Shown: one piece after another, positions 12,301 to 27,069 of the stretch
Layout of the letters: each line of letters begins with the position of its first letter
Numbering within the stretch: the stretch's first letter is position 1
The notes under the pieces: model-generated
The model's input: only the letters and a program-made list of their open reading frames with translations
Database searches by the model: none
Told to the model about the DNA's origin: nothing
Translations under genes and position numbers: made by a program
Source of the DNA: Gorsachius magnificus
Taxonomy: Eukaryota; Chordata; Aves; Pelecaniformes; Ardeidae
NCBI GenBank assembly: GCA_034008185.1
Contig: CM067109.1
Location: 38,038,885 to 38,102,884, forward strand
Direction of reading: 5' to 3'
Length of the DNA stretch: 64,000 nucleotides

Positions 12301-13573
12301 ATACATCACAACTGAACTGTTGTTAACAGTTGACTGTTAATTACAGTTAATTAACATAGTACATAGAACAAAATAGTTTTAAATATAGCTAAGAAATATC
12401 CAAAAGAAAACTGTTTAAAAAAGAAAAATCAATCTAGCATGTAACATTTGTACAGTTTAGTGTACTACAGTACACAGTCTATGTTTTTAAGTATTGCAGT
12501 AAGAAATGTCAAGTGAACTCAGAAAAACATGACAGGAAGAGATAACTACAGCAGTGCATCCATCTCTGCACTATTTGCTCTGCACTATACACAGTAGTAC
12601 TTCTATTTGTTTTGGGCTAAATCCTCAACTGCCATCTCTACGGATTTTTATTCTGTATTGTGGCAAGCACAGCCTATATCTGGTGCCTTATAAACCAACT
12701 TTTTAAAAAAAGTAATGTACAGGTAAGAGGACCTGGGTCACTCAATTTAGAATTGGGGAATTAAAAAAAAAAAGATTGAGTAGCAAGTACAGGAAAAAGG
12801 GAACTCAAATCCTGAGACAAATGAACCTGAAGACTGCACAGTCAAAGCTTGTAAAAGTGACATTCTCTGGGGAAAGCACTAGACAACTAAAGAAAAGGAA
12901 TGGAGAAAAAAAAAACAACAAGGGAAAAAGAGGAGTTGAAGAGATGGGTTGGCAAGGTACCAATTGTTTTCAATAACCAATCTATTACTCCATACACAAA
13001 ATGGACTACCGGGGTGAAAGGTAAGCAGTCTGCATTCAGCCTTGATGGACACTGCAGCACCAAATACAGTCTTTTACAGGACATGATCTGACCCTAACTG
13101 GTACTTTAAACATCATCAAAGCAAGATTTTTAGCTCTAAATCTTGCCCAGGTTTACCTTCAGACAACTCTTTGTGGCAAAAGAGCCAATCTAATTCCATT
13201 ATGGGATAACACAAAAAATACCGTACTAGAATTTAACATACTGAAAAGAGGAATAGCAAAACAATCAATTCAAGACATTTGTATCTCATTAAGTTCCCTC
13301 AGCAATCTGACATCAATGTTGAATAAAAAACAGGAAACATATAGAGACTTACGGAACATGACAAGAAAGTCAGTAATTTGAACATACCAGAGTTAATAAA
13401 TATCTAAAGAAAAATAGTTTCTATCAGTACATTCTTGTTTTAGTTTGCTATGCAACAAAACCATTACAACGTCATTAACATTTTGACTGTCAAATGTGAC
13501 ATTAATAGCTAAGTACCTTCGCTGTCCCTCTACTATTCATAAAAGAAAAACTCAGGTGTTTAAAATTACGTAC
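9389..13573 (-). other. DTWD2: DTWD2 intron, 4,185 bp
   Basis: This is the last intron, bounded by GTACGT (donor, at 13568-13573) and ...TTTCTGCAG (acceptor, at 9389 and above). It is unique-looking AT-rich sequence. A 19-bp direct repeat (9492-9510 and 9521-9539) and an A-run (about 12763-12773) are the only local structures I see. No gene, RNA gene or recognisable transposable element was found. Confidence 0.85.
9492..9539 (+). repeat. 19-bp direct repeat, period 29
   Basis: Two identical copies of aaatgctgataaaatataa at 9492-9510 and 9521-9539 are separated by 10 bp. It lies about 100 bp into the last intron, upstream of the acceptor of the terminal DTWD2 exon. Confidence 0.95.
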
Positions 13574-13702
13574 CTCTTGTATACTCTTATTTTTTTCCAT
13601 GATAGTAAGAGCAACAGCTGCACATTCAAGTGTAGACAGACAGGTGTTTGTTGGCTGCGTACGAATTACATACTGACTTGAAATGTTGGTTTTTAACTGC
13701 AC
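13574..13702 (-). CDS. DTWD2: DTWD2 internal coding exon
   Basis: This is a 129-bp exon of exactly 43 codons, phase 0 at both ends. It begins [19 protein letters not shown] and continues [18 protein letters not shown] to IQE. It joins the upstream exon as ...LPRQ|VQLKT... and the downstream one as ...IQE|TILRP.... The acceptor is TATTTTCCAG (ct at 13703-13704 on the plus strand) and the donor is GTACGT (gt read from ac at 13572-13573). In the DTW fold this is the C-terminal half of the domain. The R-x-Q-P-T-N and S-T-L-E-[CA]-x-A motifs are conserved in the family as I remember it, and probably contribute to the substrate or SAM pocket. The exon sits alone: 31.4 kb of intron lie upstream and 4.2 kb downstream. 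Confidence 0.95.
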
Positions 13703-14876
13703 CTGGAAAATAGCAAAGTCTACTAAAATAAACAGGTCAGTATAGCAGACAAGATACTTCTTCCCTACGCTAAGGAAAACAAAGCCCCTTCCCCTCTGTG
13801 GACAGTTGCCTTCTTTCCTTTTTGCCATTTTGTCTCCCAGTAGCCAAGGACCTTATGCTACTGTTCAGCATAATACTGTAATACCCATGAGCTGCCATCA
13901 GAGACAAGAACTGCACATTTGTTACTGTACAAACATGTAAAGAAAATACAATTATTTGTTAGAGAAAGACTGACTGAAGAAAATTTTAGCAACCAACTTC
14001 AGTTGGCATACATATCCTGTAACAAAAATAAAACTATTCATCTATGCTTGTTTTACTGCACACTCTAAACACACACAGAGTCCCGTACAACGCACAATGA
14101 CTGTATAGTCACTGACACAATTTACCTTGGTTAAATGTTATTTGTCAAGCTCTGAATGAAAGACTTTTAGAAAGTACATTTATTCATATAATGTACTAGG
14201 TCACTGATTAGAACTATTTGCTTGCTGAAATCGTCTTTTAAAATGATCTATTGGCTCTGCCTCAGGTGATAACCACTCCATGCTATCTCACAAGCTGAAG
14301 GTTTTTAAGAAAAAGAAATTTAATTCAACCATTTCACTGCTTGTCTTTTCAGCTTCAAAAGCTTTTACTGAGTTTATAAATAGCAGTTAAACATCATAGC
14401 ATTTACATTATTAGACCTTATATGAAAATTCAGATATTATTCCTCTATGCATAAAATTTCCATGTCCATATATGTTTAAAATATAATCTGCTAAACAAGT
14501 TAATGTTTTAACAACATTGTCAGTATTCTTAACCAAATATTATCAGTCCCTTTTCCAAAAAATTGTAGTGCAGTACAATAAACCTTATGGAATTATTATA
14601 AAAGAGCAAGTCAATTTTCTTTTTCGTAGTATCACTCTCATTCTGCTTGCCAGAGGTTTTTCAGCATTCCTCACTTCATTATTTTCCCTTTTCACTTTTC
14701 CCATTTTTGCTTTTATATGTAATGCTTCATTTTCCTTCATCTCCTTTACATGCAATCACCTATTCTTAGAAGTTCAAGATATCTCATTTATAAAAGCGAA
14801 ACTCCTAGCTGCTGAAGAAACATGAATGAGTAAGATCGGATTCCAATGCTTTACCTGATCCAAATATAATGGGAAC

Positions 14877-14899
14877 TAAAAATAAATAAATAAATAAAA
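14877..14899 (+). repeat. (AAAT)n microsatellite
   Basis: About five copies of an AAAT unit lie in the large DTWD2 intron. Confidence 0.9.
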
Positions 14900-17800
14900 A
14901 GAAGGTGAGAAGAGAAGCAGAAAGCCATTCTGGAAAGGACAAATAAGTCAGCTATGAAAGTTTAATATACTCAAATATAGGAAAAGACAGAAAAATATAC
15001 CTTTGTGAAAGAAGGTCCTAACTTGTTTATCAAAGGAAACTTTTTTTTTAAGATGCTAGTCTTGTTATTGATTAGGCATGAAGGACCGCACCGTGCACAT
15101 TTCAGAGTGTGTTAGAAGTTTCCAGCAAGTATTGTTAGATAGTTTGGAGAGATCACTTTCAACAGCCAAAGAATACAGACTGGGGTTGAGAAATGGAGAA
15201 GATGAAAGCATGTTAGCTATGTAAAGAATATAGCATACTAACGTTACTATTTTTGCATTATATAAAATACTTTTGTATTCTTTTCAAAACCAATACCAGA
15301 AGTGTCATTTTAATGAAATAATTTTAAAATCACATCTTCCAAAATCCATTTTGCCACCTTGAGTGAAGACCGATGCTTTTGCTATTTTAAGGTTGCTTAC
15401 CATAATAATTAGCTGGAATGCACTGTAGTTTTAATCAGGTTATACAATTACCAACTGTTAATTAAACTGAAAATGCATCAGTGGTCTAAAAGCACATAGA
15501 AAGGTATCTTTCCTGAACTTACTTACTTACTGTTCTTAGATATTTGAAAGTAATGGCTACAGGTGATGATATACAGTTATTACTGGCAAATTCAATGGTT
15601 CCCTCCACTTAAAATTAATTTTCTTTTTCTGCAGCTATTCAGCATATTTCTGCAAATGAATTGGCACAATGTATGAAAAATTACTTGATGAATGCCTGTT
15701 ACTTACTATAAAGTCAGAGCTGGTATTTTATATTTATATAAGCCATGATAGTTGAAGTAGTTTATTATTCCATGTCTGCAAAGTCGGAGTCTTTAATCTC
15801 TAGCTCTGTACTCTTGACTGTTGAAAGAAAATAATATATAACTAGCACTTCATTAGCAGATTGTGCTTGCTATTACACTATACTGGAAGCTGATAGGCTA
15901 CAATCTTTAATTTATAGTCATACTGCAGAATTTTATCTACTGTATGAAAGATTTTAACAGTTACTTGGATATGCAACAGCTAATTCAGCCCACATGCTGG
16001 GGAAACAGATCTAGGGCAGATTCAAGAATGAAGCTAGTGGATACATACCAATCTTTATCAACTACCTACTTCAATTACGTATTGAAAAATCAAAAAGATA
16101 ATAAATTGATTTAGGAGAGAAAATGTAGAATTTGGACAACAGTGCATATAATGAAATGCAAAGGAAAATTAAAATGAAATTAATATTTCCATTTGTTGTT
16201 CCTCAAAGTTTCCTTTGTTTTTGTGCTTCCTTTGCTGGGACCATGTATGGATCTCCATCATGACAGAGTAGGAAGGCTAGTTATTTCAAGCACAGAGAGA
16301 GCTATGCTGGAGGAAGCTTTTAGTCTCTACTTAGAAATTCCTAGATAGGTATTAAAATCCAGAGTAAAGTCAGCCCATTGTTTCTCCAGCATATATCCTG
16401 AAGCAGAGCAGAAACATATCCACACTTTTTCTCAACAGCTGACAGCCACATTCTTCATAGTCTCCCTACGGAGCTGGAGAGAAACCACCTCATGCACTAC
16501 CTGCAGGCACACTGGCTTCCCCCTCCTTGGACATAGACAACAGTGCCTTAAGGCTTTTTTTTTTTTTGTAGGAGCTGGAAATAGTTCTGTCTGCTGATTT
16601 CTATACTTCCATTTCTTGGGGCTTATGCTGAAAAACTTTTAAGATCATCAGCATTCCAGAGAAAGGAAAATTATTCATAATTGCAAGACAACTTCTATGA
16701 AAGAAAAGCTGCCTGCACTCTGTCTTACACTGTGGAGCCAAAAAGTTTGTAAGTGCAGCTCTCAAACAGCTGACATTGTACAAAAAGTCAACTCTTATTT
16801 CTAACAGCAACAGCAGCAGCAACCAAATTTCCTCCTTCCTGGGAAGAGTGAGAGAGAATGGAAACAAGTGGTCTCCATCCATTTTTCTGAAAAATGACAT
16901 ATTCACCAGGATGAGATGAAAATAGCACAGGCACACCGCACAGTGGTGGAGATCAGAGGAAGAATATCTGACCAGGACAACTCCCTGCTACAGTTTGTCT
17001 CTTAGGCTGCATTTTACCCTACTCTTTACTCCAGAGAGGCACAGTATCTGAATAAGAGATCATTAGTCACCTGAGATACAGGCAGGGCAGCTTTTGTCTA
17101 TCACAGATTGGATAGACTCACCAAATGGCTGTCTATCAGAAACTAGGTATGCTCACGGAATGAATAAAACACACAATGAGGCGCTCTATCCACTTAGAGC
17201 ATAAACTGAATGATAAGACAAAGCCAAGTCAATACAGAAACAAAAATTAATTAATATAGTTAGTAGATATTTCAGACATGGGAAGAATATCTTCTTGAAA
17301 AAAACCCTGCCTAGATATATGAAATATTTATTGTTCTCAAATGCGGTTGTGTAGGAGGACAACTCTCATTTTCAGCCAACTGGTCTAAAACTTGCCTTGC
17401 CTTTTGTGGAATTAATAGTTTCAGGTAGGGTATTGCAACAGGCTCATCAAAGCTTCTGCACTACCTAGATGGACTAATTCTTTTTCTGCCACCTGCATAT
17501 CTCAAATCCAGCTAAACAAGCTTAATTCAAAGTTACGGAAATGTTCCTCCATGGTTAACATAATCAGATCACCTGCCCCTTACATTACACTTCAAAAACT
17601 CAGAATGAGTATACATAAATACCCTATTTAAGTGCATTTCAAAACAACAATCATGACATTTTATAACCACTTCTCCATGAAATGATGAAGATACCATGAT
17701 ACAGTATTTTACTCCTTTTTTTAGCTGTCAAATTAATTTGCAAATCATATGCACACTTTGGAATAATTTCACTTACTAACAAAACACTGCAATGTCAAGT

Positions 17801-20800
17801 TGAAAAAACAGCAGCCTATTTAACACCACTCACCAAAATAAGCAATAGCATAAAACAGAAGATGGAAAGTACCTCAACCAATTCAAACTAGAGAGAGGAA
17901 TTTAGATAAGCTGAATGCAATTACTCACTGGAATTTAGCCAAGACAATGAAATTAGCATAACTATTCTCTTTATAAGTGCAAGGGAGTTTGGGGGCTTAG
18001 TTTCCAAGACATCGGAAGCAGGAAGCAACACATACAATCAAGTTTTATTTCTATGTGTAACTCAAGCCCCACTGTTTCCCAACGCCTCAATGTTGGCAAT
18101 TCTCACAAACCATTGCATTATCTTAGTAAGCACTGGCTTCTCTGCCAACGCACCACCCTCTTAACAAATGCTACAGCCTTTTGAGCGTTTACAAAGGATT
18201 TGAACCACAGTAAAACCAGTGATCCTTCAGTATTTCTCAGGTCCCAGTTCTTCTTGCATGGCCCTCTTTGGAGATGCCTCAGGCAAGTGACAACCCAGCT
18301 GATGCTGTTCATCTGTTCACAACTGATGGAAGCAAAAGTGTTGCCTTGATGGGCTTAAAGACCTGCTGTTCGAAATTTTAAAAATTTAAGTCAGAAAAGA
18401 CAGGCAACTGATTTCTGCTCTTATTTTAAATATCAGGACTGGAGCTCTTGCAGAAAGCTGTATGTCAATATCCATCATCCTGCTTAACATAGGCAATTTT
18501 ATTGTTCATATGTACTGCTACTTTAATAAATTTCTTCCAGAAAAAATACTATTAGCCATTTTTTCAAAGGAACTCAAAGCACAAAAAAAAAAACCAGAAA
18601 GAGTACAACTGCATCCTGCCATCTTGCCCATCATTCTAGAAACTAAGAAAAATTTGCTTTTAAGGTTCTGAAGAGGAAGAGCACACATGTGTATGCTACT
18701 GCACAAACAACCTCAGACAGAAAAGGAAGTCAGGCACGGGAAAGATCTTTCACTCAGTATCGAGCTGGCACAAGCACCTTTTACCCGTAAGCCAAAATAA
18801 ACTATTTTCTATGTCTTACAGATATTTCATGCAGTTAAATAAAATTACTTTTGTGACAGAGAAGATAGTCTGATTAAATTTAGTCTCAGCATGCTACTGA
18901 AATTTAAATCAGGAATATAAATAAGTTATTTTGTTCAAAATCTTGGCTTTAATTTAAAGTGACATCTTAAGAGCGCTCTGTTTCTAAATACTGGAGGGAG
19001 TAAATGCCATGCAACTGTCACAAACGGGTAGCCTGAAAGTGTACATAGATGTCACAAACCCCTCTGTCCACTTGGCATGTCTTTTGATTGAATTTTTAGG
19101 CATATCCATGACATTCCTGTGTCTGTTCCATGAAAAATGATGAAATAGGTCATAGATTATAATGTGACTTTCAGGTAAATTTGAAGAAATTTGATCAATT
19201 TCTACAGAATGACAAGATATTTTGCACATTGTCTCAGACAACTTCCAATGAACCTCCAAATCTTTCTCTTTGGGTATCCCACAAACCCTTCCTCTCAGGC
19301 ATTTTATGGCATCAGGTTGGACTCCAGAGTCTCATTGCTACAACAAGCCTCAAGATACCTCACTGCAGCTGTGATGGGAACTGTGGTAAATATGTAATAG
19401 CTTGTCTTTGCAAGAGAAGCATAATTGCTTCTGCTGAACAGTGGCTGTGTTTAGGTTCTACTTACTTACACTCCTTTCAGCCTGTGCAGAAGAACCAGAA
19501 TTCGGAGTTCCAATTCAGATTAGCTCTTTCGCAGGTCAAAACCAGAAGCCTTCTTAAACCCTTACAAAACACACATGTGTAAAAGCAGGGCCCAGAATTT
19601 ATTTCATTGAATATGTTGTTTATGTATGACAACACATTAAATCTCTATGTACTTTCATGAATACCCTTTCTTTGCTTCTGGAACCAAAAAAATTTAAGAA
19701 CTAGGTTTTATTGTTGTGGGGTATTATATGTTAAAGATAAATGGTCCAGAAGAAATCAGTAGAGCTACTCATTGAATGGCTTAATGTTCATCATCTGAAT
19801 CTAATCTTACATGAGGTCTCTTTGCTACATGACTATGTCATATGACACCTCTTTTAAAAACATCACCTCTGTATTTCATTATGTCTCTTTCCTGTTACTG
19901 TATAAACAAGTTTGAAAGAAAATAAACATCCTGTTATTTGATATATAGAAAAATAGTTGAGAATGCCACAAGCATGTTCTGGGGAAAAAAATATTTCTTA
20001 CTGTTTCACAATATTCTGACCTTTCTCATAAAATATCTTTTTAATGAGGAAAATTCAGATTTCTCTACTGTGTTTCTACCTTTCATTTTTAGACATAGTT
20101 CATTAACAGAAAAAGAAATTAAATTGCAAAAGCAATGTGTGCTTCACAGAGATTCTTACATCATATTACTACAGAAATTTTTTGAGGGAAAAAAAAACCC
20201 AAAAGAAAAGAAATTTGGCAAAACCCCCTCTGATAAGTATATGCACTTTCTCCACCCCACCCCTGCCAAACTTCAAGTTTTTAGAGTGCTCCTACAGTGC
20301 TTCAGCCAAACTTGTTCAGTAGAGATTCTTTCCCAAGAGCTGGGCAAGGAAGCAATGAATATAAAAAGGAAGTACTGCCTTTAAAAAGTAAATCAGAATA
20401 AACACAAAGCTCTTATGATTGTAAAAGACAACATTACATTTTCCACATGTAAAAAATTGTGGTAAATGAATCAGGGCAGAAGAAAGCACTGTAAACAAAC
20501 GCCATCACCGATACCATCATTTATCTGCAGAAGACAAGTGTCTCACATAGCAAGCCTCCCACTTTGTAATTTAGCTTGTGTAAAGACTGGAGAATTTGAT
20601 AAATAAACATGGAACTTTCATTTATTAAATAGTTGAAAGAATTGCAAGCTAAATACCTACTAAAGTTTAAAAATAGCAAACAAAATAGATACCTCACTTT
20701 TCTAAATGTATCTGTAATCTAATTTATATGTTTATATTGATCGTCTATATACATGGTACTGTACAAAGTTAATGTAAAATTCAGGTTCTAAAGCACATTT

Positions 20801-21522
20801 TTCTTGCAGCAGAACCTGGTAATTAAAAATACTTAGTACCATGTATGCAGACTGTTTTGAGGAAATCTCAGAACTACTTAATAATTCCTTAGGTTATCTA
20901 TTTCGCTCTTTAATGCACTATGAAATCAAAGATCTACCCAAAAACGTGGAACAGTTTGCATTGGCCTCCTTAGCAATTAATTTATTTTATACAACTATTT
21001 ACAACAGGCCCTTCTTCTGCCTATGCAATCATTTCTGAATTGTTTTTACCAGGAATCTCATAAAATTATTTGTAAGAACTCCAATTTTTAGCATCTTCTC
21101 AAAGATGCTAAGAGAATTCAACAGTTTAGCACTTGCCACATATTGCAAAGTCAAAGAAAAATTGTCTCCTCTTTGGACTGTCAAATAAGGTAGTAGAAAC
21201 ACCTACAAACTTTAGAAGTAAACCAAGTAAACAACATTTTTGAAAGTTATTTCAGATGCTTATACCCATCTGCATATTTTGAATCCTTAATGTTACATAC
21301 AACATGGAAGGGGTAAATTTACAGAATCACAATGTTTCAAACCATTTCCCATGATGTTTGTCATCACTTACACCATGCATGGAAAACATACAGTATGAAA
21401 CAAGTGTCCATCCCAAAAGAAGTTAGGAAAATAAACTTATGCCTACCCAAGAACCTCTTTTTTCAAAGAAGAAAATAGGATAAACAGGCCTACATTTAAT
21501 GAGTAAGATGTAAACAGTAAGC

Positions 21523-21536
21523 ATATATATATATAT
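21523..21536 (+). repeat. (AT)7 microsatellite
   Basis: A short AT dinucleotide run. Confidence 0.9.
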
Positions 21537-21779
21537 TAAAAAGTAATTTCTTCAGTATTGCTGCTCTGAAAAAATAAGTATCTGACTTACTAGATGAGTA
21601 TCATGAACTTCTACATTAATGAAAATCGTCATCAATATAAGATATCTAAACCAGTACTTTCTAAGGCGCCAAGACCAGGCAGCTGACAGTGATAGGTAAG
21701 TATCAGCCTCTAGTGCTGGAAGGAGATTCAAGAAAGTTTGTATGCACGTACCCTGCTTTCCTGAAAGACAAGACGCTGA

Positions 21780-21925
21780 ACTTGATGTCAGGAAATAACC
21801 TGAGCTCACTAAATCACAGTGCAACTTTAGGCAAGCCACCACCTTCCTTCTCTGAGCTCCACAGTCTCTATCTGTAAGATGATATTTACCCAAGGCTGTA
21901 GAGGACTTTGAAGGCTGAGGAATGA
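21780..21925 (+). repeat. MIR-like SINE fossil
   Basis: From about 21812 the sequence follows the layout of the conserved MIR core and tail: a counterpart of the ttgggcaagtcac block (ttaggcaagccacc), then a tctctgagc block (ttctctgagctcc), then cagt...tctatctgtaagatgat where MIR has a catctgtaaaatggg block. Divergence is high, as expected for an element older than the bird-mammal split. Recognition is by eye and memory. Confidence 0.6.
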
Positions 21926-24900
21926 TGGAGAAGCAGGAGGCAAATCAGAAACAGTAAGTGCTGTTACTCAAGATAAGAGCAAGAGCACCTTCCTTCTGAT
22001 ATTTCTGTGTGATATGTTTCTAAAAAAGCTATGAGAATGGCAAGGAGAAAAAAACAAACAAGAATTACACCAACCTTTCTTATGTATAGGGATAAAAGAA
22101 AACCAAATTTCCCTTCACTATTTCCCCTGTGTTTCTTATATGAATATTTACATGCACAAGAAGCACCACAAAAAACCCCAGAGGCCCTACTATCCTTAAA
22201 GAAAGTAAAATAGTATCGTTGACAGTTGGAATAGATAACTGAAATAAAGTCCAAGTGCAGACAAGCTGTAGTTCTAATCTAAAAGTAATAGTTCAAATTT
22301 CTGTAAAAGATGGCAGCCTGAGGCTGACCCATATGGCTTACATAAAATTAAGAGCTAACAGACAGTGAAATTGCAAGGAAAGGAAAGTCCTAACAGCTAA
22401 GGCAAAACAGAAGATAGGACTGGCCTAGTAATATCTGGTTTATGTATTTTGTGCAAATAATTGAAATACCATCTGGTTACGGTCTCAGGTTCTGAAACCG
22501 TAGGTTTTTACCTATAACTAAGGAATGACATAATACTGCCACGATGTTATGTACAAATAATTATATTTAAGTGCAAGTCATACAGGACATGCCTGGCACT
22601 TCATAAAATGACTATGCATTTTTAGTTAATTTCCATGCATTGTAAAATTTTGTGTTTAGAGAAAGAAAGATCCAGAAATAATTTCTGGTAGTATCTCTCT
22701 TGCTCTGCTTACATATCAAAAATGAATGTCAGGCAACAGATCAATATTTTATGCTGCACTATTCTTTTAATAATTAATACGACAGCAAAGTGCTGCAAGT
22801 AAATTCATCAGTGAGCAGTGTACGGATCTAGAGAACGGGGTCATGAAACGAAGGAAGAAAACTTAATTTCATGTATTGTCACAGCCATTTAACTTTAATT
22901 ACCTGCAAATACCAGAAAATTGAAAAGGAAAATTAAATACCCCAGTGTCAAAAAGTGGCATCAATGCAATGACATTATGCTTTGGAATCAGCTAATTAAT
23001 TTTGCTTTCTCTGGTTTCTTTTTTTCTTATTATAAGTGAATAGTAGTAAGCACTTCCTTGAAAAGGGAAAAGGCAGTGGAAGGAGCTCCTGAGAAGAACT
23101 TTGGCAAGGGCAGAAGGGAACATGTAAAGAAAGAATAAAAGAAGGAAAAAGCCTTCAATTCATCTAGTTATTTGAAAGCAACCTTGATCAAAATGAAAAA
23201 TATTTCTAATTTCCTTTTTACGAAGTGTTCATATCCCAGAAGAACTTCAGCACATGCACAATGGCACAGAACCTGCAATTGCTCCTGGATTGTTCTAGCA
23301 GCAGGATATTCAGATATTTAGCAAAGAGTTTAACCATAATTATGAAAGAAATGGCAAAGAAATAAATTAAAAGCAAAGTTTCTGCCCAAGAGTGAAAATA
23401 GCATACACTTCTGACATCTGGCAAATTACCTGAGACCTTTCAGTCACAAAGAAAATGTCACTGTATTGAGAAGTAATAAATACATACTTAGGACCAGAAA
23501 AATGTCAAAGTGGACCAATGTCATTCAAATTAACCTAAATGTCAGAAGGACAGACTCATGTTGATTGCTCAGCATCATATCTCAGCTGTGCATGGCTTCC
23601 TGACCCAAGGTAATTCCCAGTTCTCTCCCTCTGATCTCAGTCTTCTCAAACAGCAATTTCTGCCAGTCCTAACAAAAACCTCTCTGTTCTTTAGGGTCCA
23701 AAATATTTCCTTGAGTGTTTCAGTTGTAATGAGAGAGCAGCTAAAACCTGAACGCATCAACCAATTCAGAATATGTAATAGATTTTAACAATTATTTTAC
23801 CTTTCAAGTCATTATACAGCAGAAGATATGAGCTACTTACTTAATGAAAACATGTTTTCTTGCTACGTCAGAAATCGCTCCATTTAAAAACTCAACTCAG
23901 AAACAAAAATTTACTAGCAAAGCTCACAGAGACTTCTACAGCCTACAGATAACAGGACTCTCCTATGGTTATTAGTAAAATCAAGTGTCACACACATATA
24001 AAAACATTTATAGAACAAGACAGTGAAAACACAGTATTTTTCTTCCATTAGTATGAGAACACATGGTTGAACGCATACCAGTTTCTGGGAGCTATGTTTC
24101 TACAGTTTTCCCCACTGCAACCATTGCTGGCTGGCCTTCGTTGCCTTGGGTTCTGATTTGCCTCCTGCCCACCTGCACCCCTGATTCATCACCGTACCTC
24201 TTTCCCTTGCAGTTTAAACTGGGCATTGTCCATTTATTTAGGTTCTATGGCAAAATTTGGTATTTAATTTCTCTCTTGTGCAAATTGGAAGTTGTGACAA
24301 ATGAAAACACAGATAGGATAACAGAAAGATAAAAGGGAGGATAAAAGGGGACTGTAATAAAATGTATTTATTACCTGGCACTATTTATTATTTGGTCCTC
24401 ATATATTCATTTGCCTATTTGCCTAAGTCCCATAACTGTGGAGGATGAAAGAGCATGTTTTTCTCTGTATCTCCTCAGCTCACGGAATAGGACATTTTAT
24501 AAAAATAATTCAGAGAGCAAACATCAGAAAAGGAATAAACTAAGATACAGGCGGATGACAATAGTGATTCTTGCTATCTTGCTTGCTCTTTTGCTCTGGG
24601 TGTTTTCTGTATGCAGATGAACGGATGTTTTTATATTTCTATTTTTACTTTAAATGTAATCCTCTCTCAAGGTGTTCAGACAGTTGCCTATACATCTTAA
24701 ACTGTATTACACTCATGTCTGTGAGCACTAACTGTATTAGAATGAAGTTTTTAACCTCCTCTAGACGGAATTTATCTAAATGGCAGATTACATTTTAGAA
24801 TAGCTGCTTGCCCCAGCAAAGAAATTCTTCTGACTTTTGGACATGCTTTCAGAAACAGACTGCTACTCCTTTAATCATCTAGGCTTGAAAATGGCAAATC

Positions 24901-26872
24901 CCCAAGTAAAGTTTTATTACCTAAACATAGCAGAGGACTAGACCACAAAACCCATTTTCTGTTAAAAAGCACATCAATATAACTATCCACACACCTTTAA
25001 CCACTACAGTTTGTCTACCAAGTCATTCATTACTTTACCCATCGTTACTGGAAAAATAACAGAATTAACTTCAACTTCTGCTCAACTATGCATGCTGCCA
25101 ATTTTGTACTGATAATTCCAGCATTGCTGCAAGTTGAATTGCTGGCAGAAGATCCTACTGCCAACTACAATTCGATGTCCTACACCTGTTGACACTTTTG
25201 CATTTTATCCTATCTGCCATACACTTTGCCTTAAACCAGATGGCATTTTATAATTTCCTGTCTAGCATTTAATCCCTCATTTTTCCCCATGTGCTTCTCC
25301 TACTGAGGAACTCCAGTAGCAACGCTAGAATTGAAAAGCAGGTGGATCCCTAAACAAACAGCTTTTTAAATTTTGTTATTCTGTTCTTTTAAACAAAAAG
25401 AGTGGCAAGACTGTTTTGAGCCAGCTTGTTTGAACAAAGATCCCTTACCGTGCTTTCCATACTCCAGGTGCAGTGCCTTCATTTCTTACCACTGATAGAG
25501 TGTTCAGTGAGGTCCTGCCAATAGTCTGAGCATCCCTTCACTGACTCCTACAGAAGAAGGGTGAGAACGCTCTTTCAAAGAGTCCCTAGGATGAGAGCAT
25601 TTCAAGCAAGTTGCTTAGTAAGACTTACTCTCAGGCTCCCCTAAGCATCTGTGAACCCATGCTCACCCACCAGAGGCAGCACAGAAACCATGAAGTCCAT
25701 CCATTAAGCACTACTCACTTTGCACATCATGAAGTTTTGACGTGAGCAACAAGATAAATTGGCAAAGACTTCTTAAAGCAGATGGTGATGTGACTGACTT
25801 TGGTGAAAGACCAAAACTCTGGAAACTCAGGCAGCAGTTTGTGTTGACAACTGCCCAGGCTTATTACAAGATGGTCAGTGAACAATGGGAAAGAAACAGA
25901 AATGCATGAGTGTTTCATAAATATTTCATCACACTCTACTCCAAATTGTAACATACAGATTTGGCTCACATTCTTCAGAAACTGAGAATAAGGAAAAGTT
26001 CCCCCTGATCTATATATTGCCAAAAATCTCTTTCATTGACTGGAGTTCAAGATAGTGTATAAACTTGATGCTGCAAATTTCTAGGGCCTTTTTAGAATAC
26101 AGCACATCAACTATGAACTGGTAGTAACACTTTAAATTAATCAGTTTATGAGGTCAAAGATCATAGCTTCCTGTCATCAGCAAGACCTTTTGTTAACCTT
26201 GCCCTTCTGTTGAAGACAATGAAGAGTTTTGAGGGGTTTTGTAAGTACTATGGTATTTAAAATTACCAATAAGTGTTCCTAACAATCTGATTACATTGTT
26301 TGCAAATTGAAGCATATTTAGTGGACTGTGTCCATCTTATGCATGGAGTAAGAATCTTACACAAAGGTCAGAGAGAAGGGAATAAATAAACCCAGCAGGA
26401 AGGATCTTTTATAAATGCAGTGCTGAGTAAGAACATTTGTGTGGTATCTTGAAACATTGCAGCTTATTGCCACAAACAAGTTCATAAACAAATTGCCCTG
26501 AAGGTCTTGTCTCAAAACCATTACGCTCACCTGCAAACGTGCAACCTATTTTGGTAGCTTTATGATGATGCATTTTACCACAGGATTCCTAAGATCTTAT
26601 ATAAATATGAGTAACTGGCTGTAAAAAAAAGACTTAAAAAAGAAAGCAGATGGTAGCATTTACCTCACCTACTAGTAGGTCACGTTTTTTTCTAGTTCAT
26701 TTAACAGTCCATTTCAAGCCCATAAAGCTGTGTGACAAAGAACACTTAATTCAATTGGAAAAATGGGGGAAATTGAATTTAAGAGAATGTTTAATTACTC
26801 TGGGAAGAATTTGGCTAGGATGCCTGAGCTAACAGCCCATCTCTCATGGGAAGACATCATAAAATCCTTGGG

Positions 26873-26891
26873 GTTTTGTTTTGTTTTGTTT
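26873..26891 (+). repeat. (GTTTT)n microsatellite
   Basis: About four copies of a GTTTT unit lie in the 31.4 kb DTWD2 intron. Confidence 0.9.
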
Positions 26892-27069
26892 AAATTAGTT
26901 GAAAGCACTTCAGCAAAAGAGCATTTCCAGCAACACGGGCTCCCTAAACTCATCTTCCCTGGTGCAGGAGTGAGAATACGCACATGGAACTGAAAATCTG
27001 GTATCATTTGAGAGCAACCTGCTAACTGTTTTGTGCACTCAGCACCAGCCATTTAGAATAACCTATCCC

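Noticed and set aside
19938..20384. 148-codon plus-strand frame
   Set aside because: Lys/Phe-rich translation of AT-rich DNA with no recognisable domain; expected by chance in a window of this size.
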